A stretch of DNA of 64,000 bases from Stenogyne calaminthoides (Eukaryota; Streptophyta; Magnoliopsida; Lamiales; Lamiaceae): positions 1,116,001 to 1,180,000 of the forward strand of contig JBBCBC010000008.1 in the NCBI GenBank assembly GCA_037126765.1. Direction: 5' to 3'. The notes beneath the pieces were generated by a model. The model was not told where the DNA came from and ran no database searches. It was given only the letters and a program-made list of their open reading frames with translations. A program made the translations under genes and the position numbers. Shown here in pieces: positions 54,106 through 64,000 of this stretch; the stretch's first letter is position 1, and every line of letters begins with the position of its first letter.

Positions 54106-57100
54106 TTTTGGGCAAATATTATTTTTTTTTTATGGGAAAAAAGAGCTTACGTGCACGAAGTGCACATATCAAGTAGACCATCCACAAAGTTCGGAAGCTC
54201 TACCCAACAATGAGGACTATTGTAGTTACGACTAGTCCTAGCAATACGATGAGCCAAAGTATTGTCATTACGACACATCCAAGAAATCGAGAAATGATCA
54301 TGGGCCTCGAGAAGACGACGTCCCTCTCCTATTAAATCGCAGAAGACGGGGCTCCATCTATTCTGAGCTTCAACACATCCACTGTACGCTTAGAATCCGA
54401 TTCCACAGTAACCCGTTCCAATCCCAGGTTTACCGCCCATCGCATGGCTTCCGTGATACCCCACGCTTCTCCATCATCCACCTTCAAAACACATGGTCTA
54501 ACCAGTGATCTACATCAAATAAACTCCCCAAGGTCATCGTGAATAACCATCCCAACTCTCGTCTCGAGAGAGTCTTCAAAAATAGCAACATCCACGTTGA
54601 GTTTTACGAACCCCAAGCACGGTGCATGCCATCTCCTACATTGGCTCTGTCGTGGCGTGTTTGTGATTGGTCGGGCTGCTTGCCATTCCACCAGTGTCGC
54701 TACTGCTGTTAATACCTGGCGGCTCGGGATCTCTCGTTTGCCGTTCCAAACGATGTTGTTCCTGCCCCTCCATATCCCCCAAGCTATCATTGCACGCTCC
54801 ATTTCATTAGGATCTAAATTCTTGAATAAAGACAAGAACAGCTCGGATGGTCCCTCCACATGGTAGCACAACGTATCGATTTTGTGCCATAAGTTGTCTG
54901 CTTCCCAGTATGCTCGGGCATGTTTGCAATCTACAAAAAGGTGCCACACCATTTCCGGCATCTCCCCACACACTGGACACGTAACCTCCACATTAGTGTA
55001 CCATTTTCTCAATTTAGTTCGGACCGCTATCCAACCCTTAAAAAGTCTCCAGAAGAACGACCTAACCTTAGGAGGTATCTTCACTCTCCATATGAGCTTC
55101 CAGGTTATTTCATCATACTCATGCACTCCCTCCACCAAACGACCGGCTAGATGATACGTCGTTTTGACTGTGTAATCGCATTAAAAGCCTCGTTGACCAC
55201 TTCGATGTCCCACTGTCGGGTACCTGGTACATAGAGATCACCTACCACCATATCTTCAAAGCCCGGTACCACATGGGTGGAGATATAGAAGGAGCGCTCG
55301 TTGTCTAGCCAAGGGTCTCCCAAAACTTTAGCCTTTCTACCATCACCCAGTTTCCATCTCGCTCCCGTACGAACTAGGTCTGTTGCTGTATGGATACTTC
55401 GCCAAACTTAGCTAGGGTTATTTCCTAATCTTGCATCGAAAAGGCTGGTGGTTGGGAAATACTTGGCCTTTAATACTAGAGCCACTAGAGCACTCAGATT
55501 CGATTGTATTTTCCAAACCAACTTCCCCAGCATTGCTATGTTAAACAAGTGTAGATTCCAAAAAACCATACCTCCATCATTCTTGTGTTTGCATAAAGAA
55601 TCCCATCGTTCCCACTTTACTCCTTTCTTTGGATCCGTGCCATGGCCCCACCAAAACGAGTTCATCATTTGGTGTAATTCATCAATTAGAGTTGGAGGCA
55701 GGTGAAAAATGCTTATGCAATACGTCGGGATTGCTTGAGCTGCTGCTTTTATCAAATTTCTTTGCCCGCTTTAGACAATTTCTTGCCTCTCCAATGTTTC
55801 AATTTGTCCCAAAGTCGTTCCCTCAGATATCGAAAGATTTCTACCTTTCCTTGCCAATCAACGAGGGCAAACCCAATACCCTTAGGATATTATTCAGCCT
55901 ATCCTTCAAGTCCGGGGTTACGTTTGGGTTGTAGAAAATGCCTGACTTCCCATAGTTTATAGCCTGGCCTGACGCCCTCTAGTAGAGGTCTAGTGTTCCT
56001 TTCAGGGTGTTGCATTCGTCTTCCGTAGCTTTGCAAAATAGTAAACTATCATCTGCAAAGAGGAGGTGTGAGACAGATGACGCTCGTCTGCTTAACCTAC
56101 ATCCATGAATCGTGCCCCATAAAGTCTCCCGACCAAGTAAACTGGACAGCCCCTCCGCACAGATAATAAACAAGTAAGGTGACAGTGGGTCTCCTTGACG
56201 TAGGCCTCGTCCTGGGAAGATTGGTCCCACAACCGAGTCATTAACCAAAAAATTATAAGAGACCGTCTGTACACAAAGCATCATCAATTGGATCCATCTC
56301 TCCGAAAAATTCATGGCTCGTAATACTCCCTCCAAATATCGCCAATCAACCCTGTCATACACCTTGCTAATGTCAATCTTAAGTGCAACGCTTCCAGTTT
56401 TCCCTTTCCGCCGATTTTTGATGCCATGTAGAGACTCAAACGCTATGATGACATTGTCTTGAATAAATCGCCCGGATTGGAAGGCGGATTGGTACTCGTC
56501 TATGAGGCCCGGAAGGATTGTTTTGAGTCGATTGCAGAGCACTTTCGATAGTTTTTTATATACTACATTGCACAACGAGATAGGCCTCAGATCACGAATC
56601 GTCTTAGGCGGGTTGCATTTTAGGATAAGCACCACATTCGTACAATTTAAATTACTTGGAAAAGAGCCTGCCTCTAACCAATTCACACAAGAATTAACGA
56701 TGTCATGGCCTAACGTATCCCAAAATCTTTTGTAGAAGGCGGGATTAAACCCATCTGGGCCTAGGGCCTTGTCTTTATGCATCTGGAATATAGCAGTTCG
56801 GAATTCTTCCGCTTCAAACGATCTGGTGAGCATCTCATTCTCCGTCGTTGTCACCTTGCTAGTAATGGTTGATGTTACAGCCCCGATGTCGAGCAGGTTA
56901 TCCGAGGCCATGAAGAGCTGATTAAAATAATCAGTGACAATGGCGTTTAGATCCTCAGGTTCAGTTACCCATACTTCTTGTTCATTGAATAAGCCAGAGA
57001 TACGATTAGATTTCTTTCTTGCCGAAGCCATCTGGTGAAAGAATTTTGTATTGAGGTCGCCATCTTTTATCCAAAAAGCTTTTGCCCTCTGTTTCCAGTG

Positions 57101-57591
57101 TTCTTCTTCCTGAACCAACAGTCGGGCAAGACATTTCCTCTTTTCGATCAACCGTTCATTGGTGTCCACTGTATCCATCTCTTGAAGCACTTTGATTTCA
57201 TCTTCCAAGTCTCTCTTATTTCGAATAGTTGCCGTTGCTATATGTTTCCCCCAATCCCCCAACACCTCAGAAGTGGCCTGTAGACGCTTTAATAGGGGAA
57301 AATCACCGAAACCCGACCAACATCTGCCTATCACACTTTTTAAATCTAGTTCGTCTAGCCATTTGTTTTCAAAGCGGAACACATACTTCCTCCGAGTTCT
57401 TAAAACCGGTTTTGTCTCTTGAAAAATGGGGTTGTGATCAGAGATGGGTGCCACTAAGTTGTGCAACTGTGCATATGGAAACCTAGCATGCCAACTAGGG
57501 TTCCCGAGTGCTTTATCAAGCCTCTCCTCTAACAAGTTTTTAGCTCCCCGTCCTCTACTTCAGGTGTATTGATGTTTTGGGCAAATGTTAT
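54106..57591 (-). mobile_element. 5'-truncated L1-type LINE with target duplication
   Basis: The LINE is about 54123-57574 (3.45 kb). TTTTGGGCAAATATTAT (54106-54122) and TTTTGGGCAAATGTTAT (57575-57591) flank it with one mismatch. The plus-strand T-run at 54123-54131 is the poly(A) tail of the minus-strand element. The 5' end is cut inside the endonuclease domain, typical of incomplete target-primed reverse transcription. Confidence 0.9.
54240..57538 (-). pseudogene. LINE ORF2: endonuclease end, reverse transcriptase, zinc-binding domain, RNase H
   Basis: The first open piece (57535-55979) starts in the last part of the endonuclease (RLDKALGNPSWHARFP, ISDHNPIF). It then runs through RT: KDKALGPDGFNPAFYKRFWD, RPISLCNVVYK, SAFQSGRFIQDN, LKIDISKVYDRVDW, GLRQGDPLSPYLFI and the catalytic FADDSLLFC. 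A TAG ends it; the following pieces are at 55755-55408, then 55138-54515 with the zf-RVT block (WKLIWRVKIPPKVRSFFWR, CPVCGEMPEMVWHLFVDC). An RNase H-like end with DDGEAWGITEAMRW and ESD follows to about 54240. Several stops and frameshifts make it dead. The enzyme would prime on cut target DNA and copy its own RNA. Confidence 0.9.
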
Positions 57592-57812
57592 AAGAAATTA
57601 AATAGAATTGATAAAGTAAAGAGTATTATAAAATATTGTGGAGTCTATTTATAAATAAAATGAATTTTATGGATAAATTACAATGATAATTTAAGTACTC
57701 TTTCGTCCCAATTATATAAGTTTGTTAGGTTTTTCACAAAGATTGAGAAATTGTATTAGAAAAGTAAATTAGACAAGCAAAATTTTCTACTATAACTCTA
57801 CTTAATAAGTGT

Positions 57813-58068
57813 TATACTTTCGAGTAACACTTCTGTGAACTAGGTCTACACAATGAATTCTATCACTGTTATATGTAAAAAATATCATTGTTATGTATAA
57901 AAAATTCACTATTTAGAAATATAAAATATTTTTTAAACAGTGAGAGTTTTTGTGCATAACAGTAATAGTTTTTATGCATAACAGTGATAGTTTTTACACA
58001 TAACAGTTATACTAAAAAACTCAAATTCACCATGAATTGGGTTCACACAAAATTTTGTCTATACTTTC
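57813..58068. mobile_element. MULE-type MITE, 9-bp TSD TATACTTTC
   Basis: The element is 57822-58059 (238 bp). TATACTTTC flanks both sides exactly. Ends: GAGTAACACTTCTGTGAAC and, reversed, GACAAAATTTTGTGTGAAC. The interior has 'gcataacagtgatagttttt' repeats. Sister of 31755-32008. Confidence 0.88.
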
Positions 58069-58294
58069 CAATGTAATTAATGAATGATTATAAGTAAATG
58101 AATTAAGAAAAAAAAACTCTATACGTAAACAAACCTATGTAATTTGGACATTTATAAAAGGAAAACAAGTCTATATAATTGGAACATGGTAATTAAGTGA
58201 TGGGTGAAAAGTGTAAATAAAGTGATTGTTTTCACAAAGAGAATTAACACACTTTTTTTGATAGATAGAAAAAAAAAAAATGAATACCCTTTTA

Positions 58295-58425
58295 GTGGGT
58301 GACAGGACGAAAAAATCGAATTTTGTAAAGTTACATGACCAAAATAAAAAATCGTAAGTTAGTAGAATCAAGATCAAAATGACTCAAAATTATTGGACAA
58401 AAATATCATTTTTTCCTATCATTTT
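58295..58425. mobile_element. Fragment of the foldback MITE family of 31271-31652
   Basis: 'gtgacaggacgaaaaaatcg', 'ttttgtaaagttacatgacc' and 'ggacaaaaatatcattt' match the right arm of the element at 31271-31652. The left arm is missing. Confidence 0.7.
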
Positions 58426-58540
58426 TATCTTTGCAATTTGAGACATCAATTTTTTAAGTTTTGGAATTTGAAGCATATATATGCTCATTTTCTGAGAACA
58501 ATTATACAATATGGCTGCTGAAGCTGCCACCTAGCTAGAA

Positions 58541-58641
58541 ACGAAAATAATGAACTACTAAACAATTTTTTAAACTTAAAAAATTATTTAGTGGTTCATT
58601 ATTTTCGTTAAAAAATTGTTTAGTAGTTCATTATTTTCGTT
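58541..58641. repeat. Hairpin with a duplicated arm
   Basis: 'cgaaaataatgaactactaa' (58543) faces the inverse 'tagtggttcattattttcg', which occurs again 31 bp later as 'tagtagttcattattttcg'. So one left arm could pair with either of two right arms. Confidence 0.6.
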
Positions 58642-58799
58642 TCTTCCATCTTTACACATTCTCACCCTCCTTATTTTTTGTTTCTTTTTTCTATTTTTTC
58701 TCCCCACGTTTTCCCGTTTTCTATTCTTTCTGTGTTTTGGTTTTTTCACGACAATTTTTCATGGTGATTTTCCAAGTTCTTCCATTCTCTATTTTCCTT

Positions 58800-59470
58800 G
58801 TCGTTATGAGACGATTTTGTCCTGTTGAAAAGGTATTTATTAATGTGGTGACACATATTTTTTGACAGAATTAATTGTGGTAATAACACATTTTCAATCC
58901 AGGGTGTTAGTATGTGCATGTAATATTTTTTATTCATATGTGATAACATTTTTTTTTCAAGTAGTAACACATTGTTTTGTGCAAAAAAAATTGAGTTAAT
59001 GACTCTAAGGTACAAAAAATAGGAAGTAGTAACTCTAAAGTACAAATGCAATTTTTATTTACTCTAAAGTATAAAAAAACTGTACTTTGTTTGAAAAAAA
59101 AATGTACTTTGTACCAAAAAGTTGCATTTGTCATTTAGTAGAGTTTTTTTTTTTTTAAAGCTTTTCCCTCAAAAAAAAATCATGTTAAATGTTTTCTTTT
59201 TCATGTTCACACATTTGTTTATATAATAACACATTTAAAGTCTTGAATGCATGAATGCCTTTTTTGTTATATGTCGTAACAACATGTTCTTTTTGATGTT
59301 CAAATAAATAGATTATTCACATTTGTTTATATAATAACACGTTAAAAGTCTTGAATGCATGAATGCCTTTTTGTTATATGTCGTAACATATGTGCTCATG
59401 TAGGTAACACATATAATTGTTCACGTACGTAGTAATACGTTTTAAGTCCCCGAGTGTCACAGTGTGCATG
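58800..59470. repeat. GTAACAC-rich repeat related to 26250-27672, with a 108-bp tandem duplication
   Basis: Many 'gtaacac' and 'ataacacat' motifs as in the composite element upstream of AHL. Around 59210 and 59318 a ~108-bp unit beginning 'cacatttgtttatataataa' and containing 'tcttgaatgcatgaatgcc' is repeated in tandem. Open frames 58616-58828 and 58746-59134 lack domains. Confidence 0.6.
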
Positions 59471-59571
59471 TTTTTGTAAGTAGAGATGTTAAAAGGATCC
59501 TCATGATCTATATGGCCGACTCGTTTAAATCAAAAAAGGGGTTAAGGTAACTGGGTAAGCTATTTTTTACC

Positions 59572-60218
59572 CGTTTAAACAGGGGCGGAGCCATGCAAAA
59601 GCTTGGGGTGGCCATGCCCCCCCCCCATATTTTGTAAGTTTCCTATATATATATATTACATATATATGTATATATGTATGTATAAATTATGAGATATGTT
59701 TTTGGGTCTTTTCCATGATGTGAAATAAAATTAACGAGGTTAATAAACTCAATGATCCAAATAGTTATTCAAATAAAAAAATGAGATAATTTCTAAGCTT
59801 TTTTTTTTTTTTTTGAGTGCAAGATAATTTTAAGCTTAATGTATGGAAATATGTATGCTATTTTACTATCTAATTATGGTTTATCTCTTTCTTTTTACAT
59901 TTATGTAAACAAAATCAAAACAAAATAATAATTTTTCATATATCTACTGTTGGCCTTGAATATTTTTGCATGCATTGAATTTTATACACTTGGCAATAAA
60001 TTTTTTTGTCTATAAATCAATGTCTAACTCTATTTGTTTCTGTAACTTATAATATTATTTTTAGTGATTTATTTTATATAATAATATATTTTAAGATATT
60101 TAACCATAAATATTTATGTATATACTAATTTTTTAATTACTATAGCATATATATAAAAGTTCGACTTCACGATCGGCCCCTCCAAAGTTTAAATTCTGGC
60201 TTCGCCCCTGCGTTTAAC
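59572..60218. mobile_element. hAT-like non-autonomous element with CAGGGGCGGAGCCA ends
   Basis: The element is 59580-60210 (631 bp). Left end CAGGGGCGGAGCCA; right end reversed CAGGGGCGAAGCCA. Flanks CGTTTAAA and CGTTTAAC agree in 7 of 8 bases. Interior AT-rich, with a C-run at about 59618-59626, no transposase. It sits in another older repeat with 'cgtttaa' and 'gacccg' text. Confidence 0.8.
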
Positions 60219-60506
60219 CCCGAGTCATTTTGACCCGACCATTTAGGACGCGAAATCCGTTTAAAAGGGGTTTAGGGCATGATCACAACAAATTATGATA
60301 GTGAGCTTGGTGTCATTCTGTCTTCCAAAAATCAAATAAAAAAAGAGATATATCTAGATTTTTACATTAATATCTTCGTGGCTTGTCAAACGAAGCACAA
60401 CTGGGATCTTGTATTTAATTAAAGTTTACTTAAAGGCTACGTTAGAAAATCATGCCTGCTATATATATATATATAAACTTTTCGTTGCCGTCGTGACACT
60501 AATAAA
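60219..60506. other. Intergenic DNA
   Basis: Remnant of the older repeat around the hAT-like element, and a short (TA)n run at about 60461-60473. No gene. Confidence 0.5.
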
Positions 60507-60801
60507 GGGTTAATTGCAATACTGGTCCCATGTGAATTTTGAGTTTGCATTTGTAGTCCCACGTTCTTTTTTGGTAATTTTTTGTGCAAAAATGGTTCCA
60601 TCCGTTAAATAACTTAACAAATTCCGTTAAGTGACCAAAAAGGGGGGGAAAATCGATTTTTTGGAGGGAAAATGGTTTTAAGTCAGATTTTTTGGAGGGA
60701 AATTGTCTATATAACAACTCCATTGCTGCTAGCACACCCAAACCACAAAAACACTCCAAAAATCACTCCTACTTTGCAACAAAAAAGAGAAAATCACTCA
60801 C

Positions 60802-61055
60802 ATGTCTTCATCTTCTTCATCATCTAACATTCATTCCAATGTTAGATGCGGGTGTGGAGTATGGGTTGTTCAACGCACTTCGTGGTCAGATGCTAATCCT
60901 TGAAGAAGGTTTCTCAAATGTGAGTTCTCAATGACAGGTAATGACTGTAAATTTTTTCAATTGATTGACAAACCTATGTGTCAAAGATCCACATAAATCA
61001 TCCCAGGTTTACTCCACAACATGAAGGCACAGAAAAATGAACTAAAGAATGCACA
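60802..61055 (+). pseudogene. GRF zinc-finger gene, second copy, truncated
   Basis: It has the segment missing from the first copy (QRTSWSDANP between the CGCG and RRF halves), so it shows the complete zinc-finger layout: RCGCG...SWSDANP, RRFLKC, GNDCKFFQ. It has its own defects: a TGA in place of the Arg codon right after NP, a TAA after QRST-like text near 60990, and loss of the coiled coil and membrane part by the internal deletion. Confidence 0.75.
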
Positions 61056-61310
61056 TAGGTTACTTCACATCCTAGATAAATTAGACTTAGTGAATCAAGA
61101 CCATTCATCCTATAATACTTTTTTTTCATCCTACTTAGTCCTAATTGTGCAGTTAACCCATCAAATAGTTCAGTTGAAAGCTCTTTGACATTTACATAGT
61201 CAAATGTGCTTATTGTGCCCCCTTCTTATTTATAGTTTCCAATCTCCTCAGATAATGTTCCCCCATGATGCATGTGCAAGGTGTACAATACCTGCTTTCC
61301 ACCTATAAAA
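61056..61310 (-). pseudogene. MULE transposase N-terminus, second copy
   Basis: Minus-strand text matches the N-terminal domain of 40336-40551 ('ctttgacatttacatagtca', 'ccccatgatgcatgtgcaag'), with an A/T-run slip at about 61120 and other small changes. It is cut at 61056 by the internal deletion. Confidence 0.7.
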
Positions 61311-62046
61311 GACAAATAAGGCAAGATATTAAATTCAAAGGACTACATCAATTGAATACAATAGTATTTAACCATGGTGGACCACAAAATTAAATTTTTT
61401 TCCCATAAAGCAAACCCATATGTTAACTTTCCCATCTTCCTATTTATTCCCCCAACTCCCTATTCATGTTCTCATTTGCTATATATATTCGCCCAACACC
61501 CTATTACTTATCATTTTGCAGTCATTAAACCCTAAAATTGAAAAATAATGAAAACCCCTAAATCGTCGAAAAAAACCCTAAGTCGTCGAAACTTACGATG
61601 TGGAGGAGGGTTTGTAGCTTTCTCTGTGCCTCGTCGCAACATTTTCGCTGCCGATTTCCCCTATTTAAGCAATTGCGATTGCGATTTCCCCTATTTAAGC
61701 GATTTGCGATTTTTTGTGGTTTTCGGGATACGATTTTTGCGGGGTTAAACGTATGAGTTATGTGGGGTTTGTGTGGTAAACCATGATTCCAGAGTGGATT
61801 TGAGTGTGGGTCGAAGATGAGGATGCGATTTTGGTGAGAAGAGTGAAGAGAAAAGGGTTTCGTTTCGTTTCGTGTGGGAGAAGAGTGAAGAGAGAGAAGG
61901 CAAACTAATTTCTGCTTTTGAAATCTAATGTTTTGTTGGAGTTAACGGGCGCGTGTGCCACACGCGCTTTAAATCGTTAGTTTTAGACGAAAAATTCGTA
62001 TGGGACCGTTTATGGCGAAAAAAGGACCATTTTCGTGAGGGTGTAT

Positions 62047-62225
62047 AATGGCAATGGGGCGGGTTTTAACCCGAACCCGGCACGAATCTGCCCCGGATGG
62101 GGCGGGTTAAACCCGGTCAAACGGGTTACGGGGCGAGTTAAAACCCGGTCAAACGAAAACCCGCCGGATGCGGGGCGGGTCATGGTATTAGGCAAACCCG
62201 CCACGTTTAAAACCCACCCTAGGTC
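62047..62225. repeat. GC-rich GGGCGGGTTTAACCCG repeat
   Basis: A dense set of 'ggcgggtt', 'aacccggtcaaac' and 'cccgcc' motifs on both strands, starting exactly where the MULE copy breaks off. 'atgcggcgggttaaaccatc' returns at 62731, so this is probably the left part of an older non-autonomous element that spans to about 62760. Open frames 62010-62256 reflect the repeats. Confidence 0.5.
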
Positions 62226-62438
62226 ATGGTATATATATATATATAGTATATATTAAATGTATTAAGTAATCTATTCTAGGGTTAGTTACTTAATTCATTT
62301 GTTTCCAATTTCATTCAATTGCACATCATCATCTTTAATGTGAGGTTGATTATGATATTATGTATTTTTTGTTTGTTTCAATTTGAATGATTCTAGTTTA
62401 TGTTTTATTTTTTAGGAACGATATGTATTTAAAAATGA

Positions 62439-62678
62439 TACTCCCTCCATCCCAAAGAAACGTCCACGTTTACTGTTTTCACATGTTTTTGCGAGCGAGT
62501 TTTTTATTAGTATTTGAAATGATAAAATAATTTTTAAAGATGCATGCAATAGATGAGAGATAGATCTATAATACCCCTCTTTAAAAATCACTTTATCATT
62601 TGAAATACTAATAAACAACTCGTTCACAAAACTTGATAATAAAGTAGGTCTGCACACTTTTATGAGACGGAGGTAGTA
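62439..62678. mobile_element. Stowaway MITE
   Basis: The element is 62441-62676 with TA on both sides. Ends CTCCCTCCATCCCAAAGAAA and, reversed, CTACCTCCGTCTCATAAAAG. Its arms pair far inward ('ttattagtatttgaaatgat' against its inverse), so the open frame 62412-62657 is not a gene. Confidence 0.9.
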
Positions 62679-62867
62679 TGTATGAAATTAAGAGTACGAA
62701 TTAAAAAATAAAAGAAAAACAAAATTAAATATGCGGCGGGTTAAACCATCCTAATTCTGTCAAATTATTTATTTTAAAGGTACATAACTATATACATGAT
62801 AATATCCATTTCAATCGCTCGCATGCAATCTTGATTCTTTAATTTTGTATCAATATTAATTAATTAG

Positions 62868-64000
62868 GGAAAAGGAAGAGCATTTTGCGCTGGAGGTGAT
62901 ATAGCAACGGTGGCTCGTCATACCAAACAAGGTACAATTAATTATTGGAGTATATAGTATAAGTTAACAATTTATGGGCATATAAAACTAAATCGTAATT
63001 AAGTTTATTTGCATCAGGTAATTGGAAGAAGAATACAAATTCCTTGATGTATACGATAGCCACAAACAGTAAACCCCAGGTGCTAACTAATTTGTAAATT
63101 ACTAGTACTTTTTAATTTATTTCTCGATATATGGGTCATTTCAGATTAAAATACTTATAAATAATCTGAATCTTCCAATTGCATATGTGTATTAATTCCA
63201 AGGTTTCAATTCTTAATGGAATTGTGATGGGTGGAGGAGCATGTGCTTCTATACATGGCAGATTCCGCATTGCCACCGAGAATTCGGTACTTTTCTCTCT
63301 AATTTGTTTTGCATCTTAATTTACATATTTAAAATTGAAGGGATCTCATTTTAAACTTGCAATATATCCCACGATATCACGGCTCGGATCTACTGTTCCA
63401 ACACCGTATTCCATCTACTATTCCATATCTTAGATGAATGACACGTGTACATTTTATAATATCAATAAATATAAAAATAAATTCTAACATAACTAGGTAA
63501 GCTACATTGAAAATATATATATAACTGTTTTAATGTTGGTAATTAGCAGAGATTGGAAGAGTTAGAAGAAGCGGTGGTGAAAGCAGATTCAAGTGTTCCA
63601 TCTATCATCTCCTCAGTAATTGATGAATTCACAGAGTTACCACTTTTTAACAGGAATAACGCTTATTATAGGTCAGACTCACATCATATTAAATTCTCAT
63701 AATTGATTAATTAAATATATAAATTATAGATATTGATGCAATCTCAACAAATTAATTACACTGCAGGTTAAACATCATTAACAAATGTTTTTCTGGACCA
63801 ACTGTTGAAAATATTGTTGCATCCCTTGTAAGATCCATGATAAATCATACTAGTATTAATTAATTTAATTTGAAGCGTAATTATGAAATCCGATCCTTTA
63901 CTTTGTTTAATTTGATGGTTTTAGGAAAGGGAGGCTGCTCAGAAGAAGGATGATTGGATCACTTCCACCATTCGCTCTTTGAAAAAAGCTTCCCCTATCA
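62868..64000 (+). pseudogene. 3-hydroxyisobutyryl-CoA hydrolase-like (CHY) gene, incomplete
   Basis: Exons visible: 62868-62931, 63018-63079, 63203-63286, 63550-63671, 63767-63827 and 63925 to the window end. All have GT-AG sites and one continuous frame. They encode GKGRAFCAGGDIATVARHT (oxyanion-hole segment of the crotonase fold), VSILNGIVMGGGACASIHGRFRIATENS, then LEELEEAVVKADSSVPSIIS and FSGPTVENIVASLEREAAQK. The family normally has about 100 residues after ATEN, with a PE...GLFPDVGAS block holding catalytic Glu and Asp; here the intron joins directly to a much later part. The N-terminal exons are also absent from the preceding DNA, which is all repeats. The family acts on 3-hydroxyisobutyryl-CoA in valine breakdown in peroxisomes or mitochondria. 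It is probably inactive; it could be real only if other exons lie hidden or splicing is odd. Confidence 0.75.

Larger units (their letters stand above)
54085..57720. mobile_element. Stowaway-like MITE split by the LINE
   Basis: The left piece (about 54085-54122, 'aaaattgtgctcaatatttt') and the right piece (57575-57720, with 'tttataaataaaatgaattt' and end text 'gtactctttcgtccca') together match the MITE at 18902-19197. The LINE at 54123-57574 lies between them. Confidence 0.65.
60507..62046 (-). mobile_element. Second MULE copy, internally deleted and right end lost
   Basis: It starts GGGTTAATTGCAATACTGG at 60507 and follows the element at 37443 through the GRF start. At about 61055 it jumps ('aagaatgcacataggttac') to the transposase N-terminus and 5' region, ending 'cgtgagggtgtat' at 62046. 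The last ~30 bp of the right terminal repeat are missing, and a GC-rich repeat follows. No target duplication can be checked. It could only move, if at all, with help from elsewhere. Confidence 0.88.

Noticed and set aside
54597..55154. Plus-strand open frames opposite the LINE
   Set aside because: They are shadows of the minus-strand zf-RVT and RNase H region, which carries the real motifs.
1..64000. CRISPR arrays, phage or bacterial defence systems
   Set aside because: All repeats resolve to plant transposon ends, MITEs, SINEs or microsatellites; genes are spliced plant genes. No regular repeat-spacer pattern was seen.

Overview
The window is nuclear DNA of a eudicot plant. It is AT-rich, has spliced genes with GT-AG introns, plant-only gene families, and dense nested plant transposons. 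The TE types and general look would fit an asterid such as a Lamiales species, but that is a weak inference because no organism-specific marker is present. I see no CRISPR array, rRNA or functional tRNA gene, organelle insert or bacterial gene.

Layout. (1) 1-15.2 kb is a nested transposon stack. A mariner-like element with a broken DD39D transposase (13318-14786) was split by a Copia LTR retrotransposon at 2011-12841 (TSD TGCAT). That element was in turn split by a related solo LTR at 5417-7363 (TSD CTCCC). Another LTR of the same group opens the window. (2) 15.2-28.4 kb has no recognisable gene but is full of small elements: Stowaway-type MITEs, a complete 279-bp TRIM, two full-length SINEs with long TSDs, a 799-bp foldback element and MULE-type MITEs. 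(3) 28.5-29.3 kb is a single-exon AT-hook (AHL) gene. (4) 29.3-44.9 kb is another repeat block. It holds an old Copia element, a 3.9-kb Mutator-like element (TSD TTTCAAGCG) carrying a transposase remnant and, convergent to it, a GRF zinc-finger gene, and a hAT-type element with a further MITE inside. (5) 44.9-53.6 kb is the gene island: a two-HMA isoprenylated protein (HIPP), a class I small heat-shock protein, a LEA_1-type protein and the six-exon allantoin synthase TTL. (6) 54.1-62.7 kb is repeats: a 5'-truncated L1 LINE inside a MITE, MITEs, a hAT-type element and a second, more deleted copy of the GRF/MULE element. (7) 62.9-64.0 kb holds exons of a 3-hydroxyisobutyryl-CoA hydrolase-like gene that appears to lack its 5' exons and its catalytic middle, so it is probably a pseudogene.

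How the genes relate. The four island genes are not an operon and sit on both strands. HIPP (metal binding), sHSP (protein folding), LEA (dehydration) and TTL (purine/ureide catabolism) are all stress-linked by family, but only the sHSP shows clear regulatory evidence in the sequence (heat-shock elements plus a TATA box). The most unusual material is the MULE family with a second GRF zinc-finger/coiled-coil/transmembrane gene present in two independently broken copies, and the modular, still spliceable C-terminal tail of its transposase.
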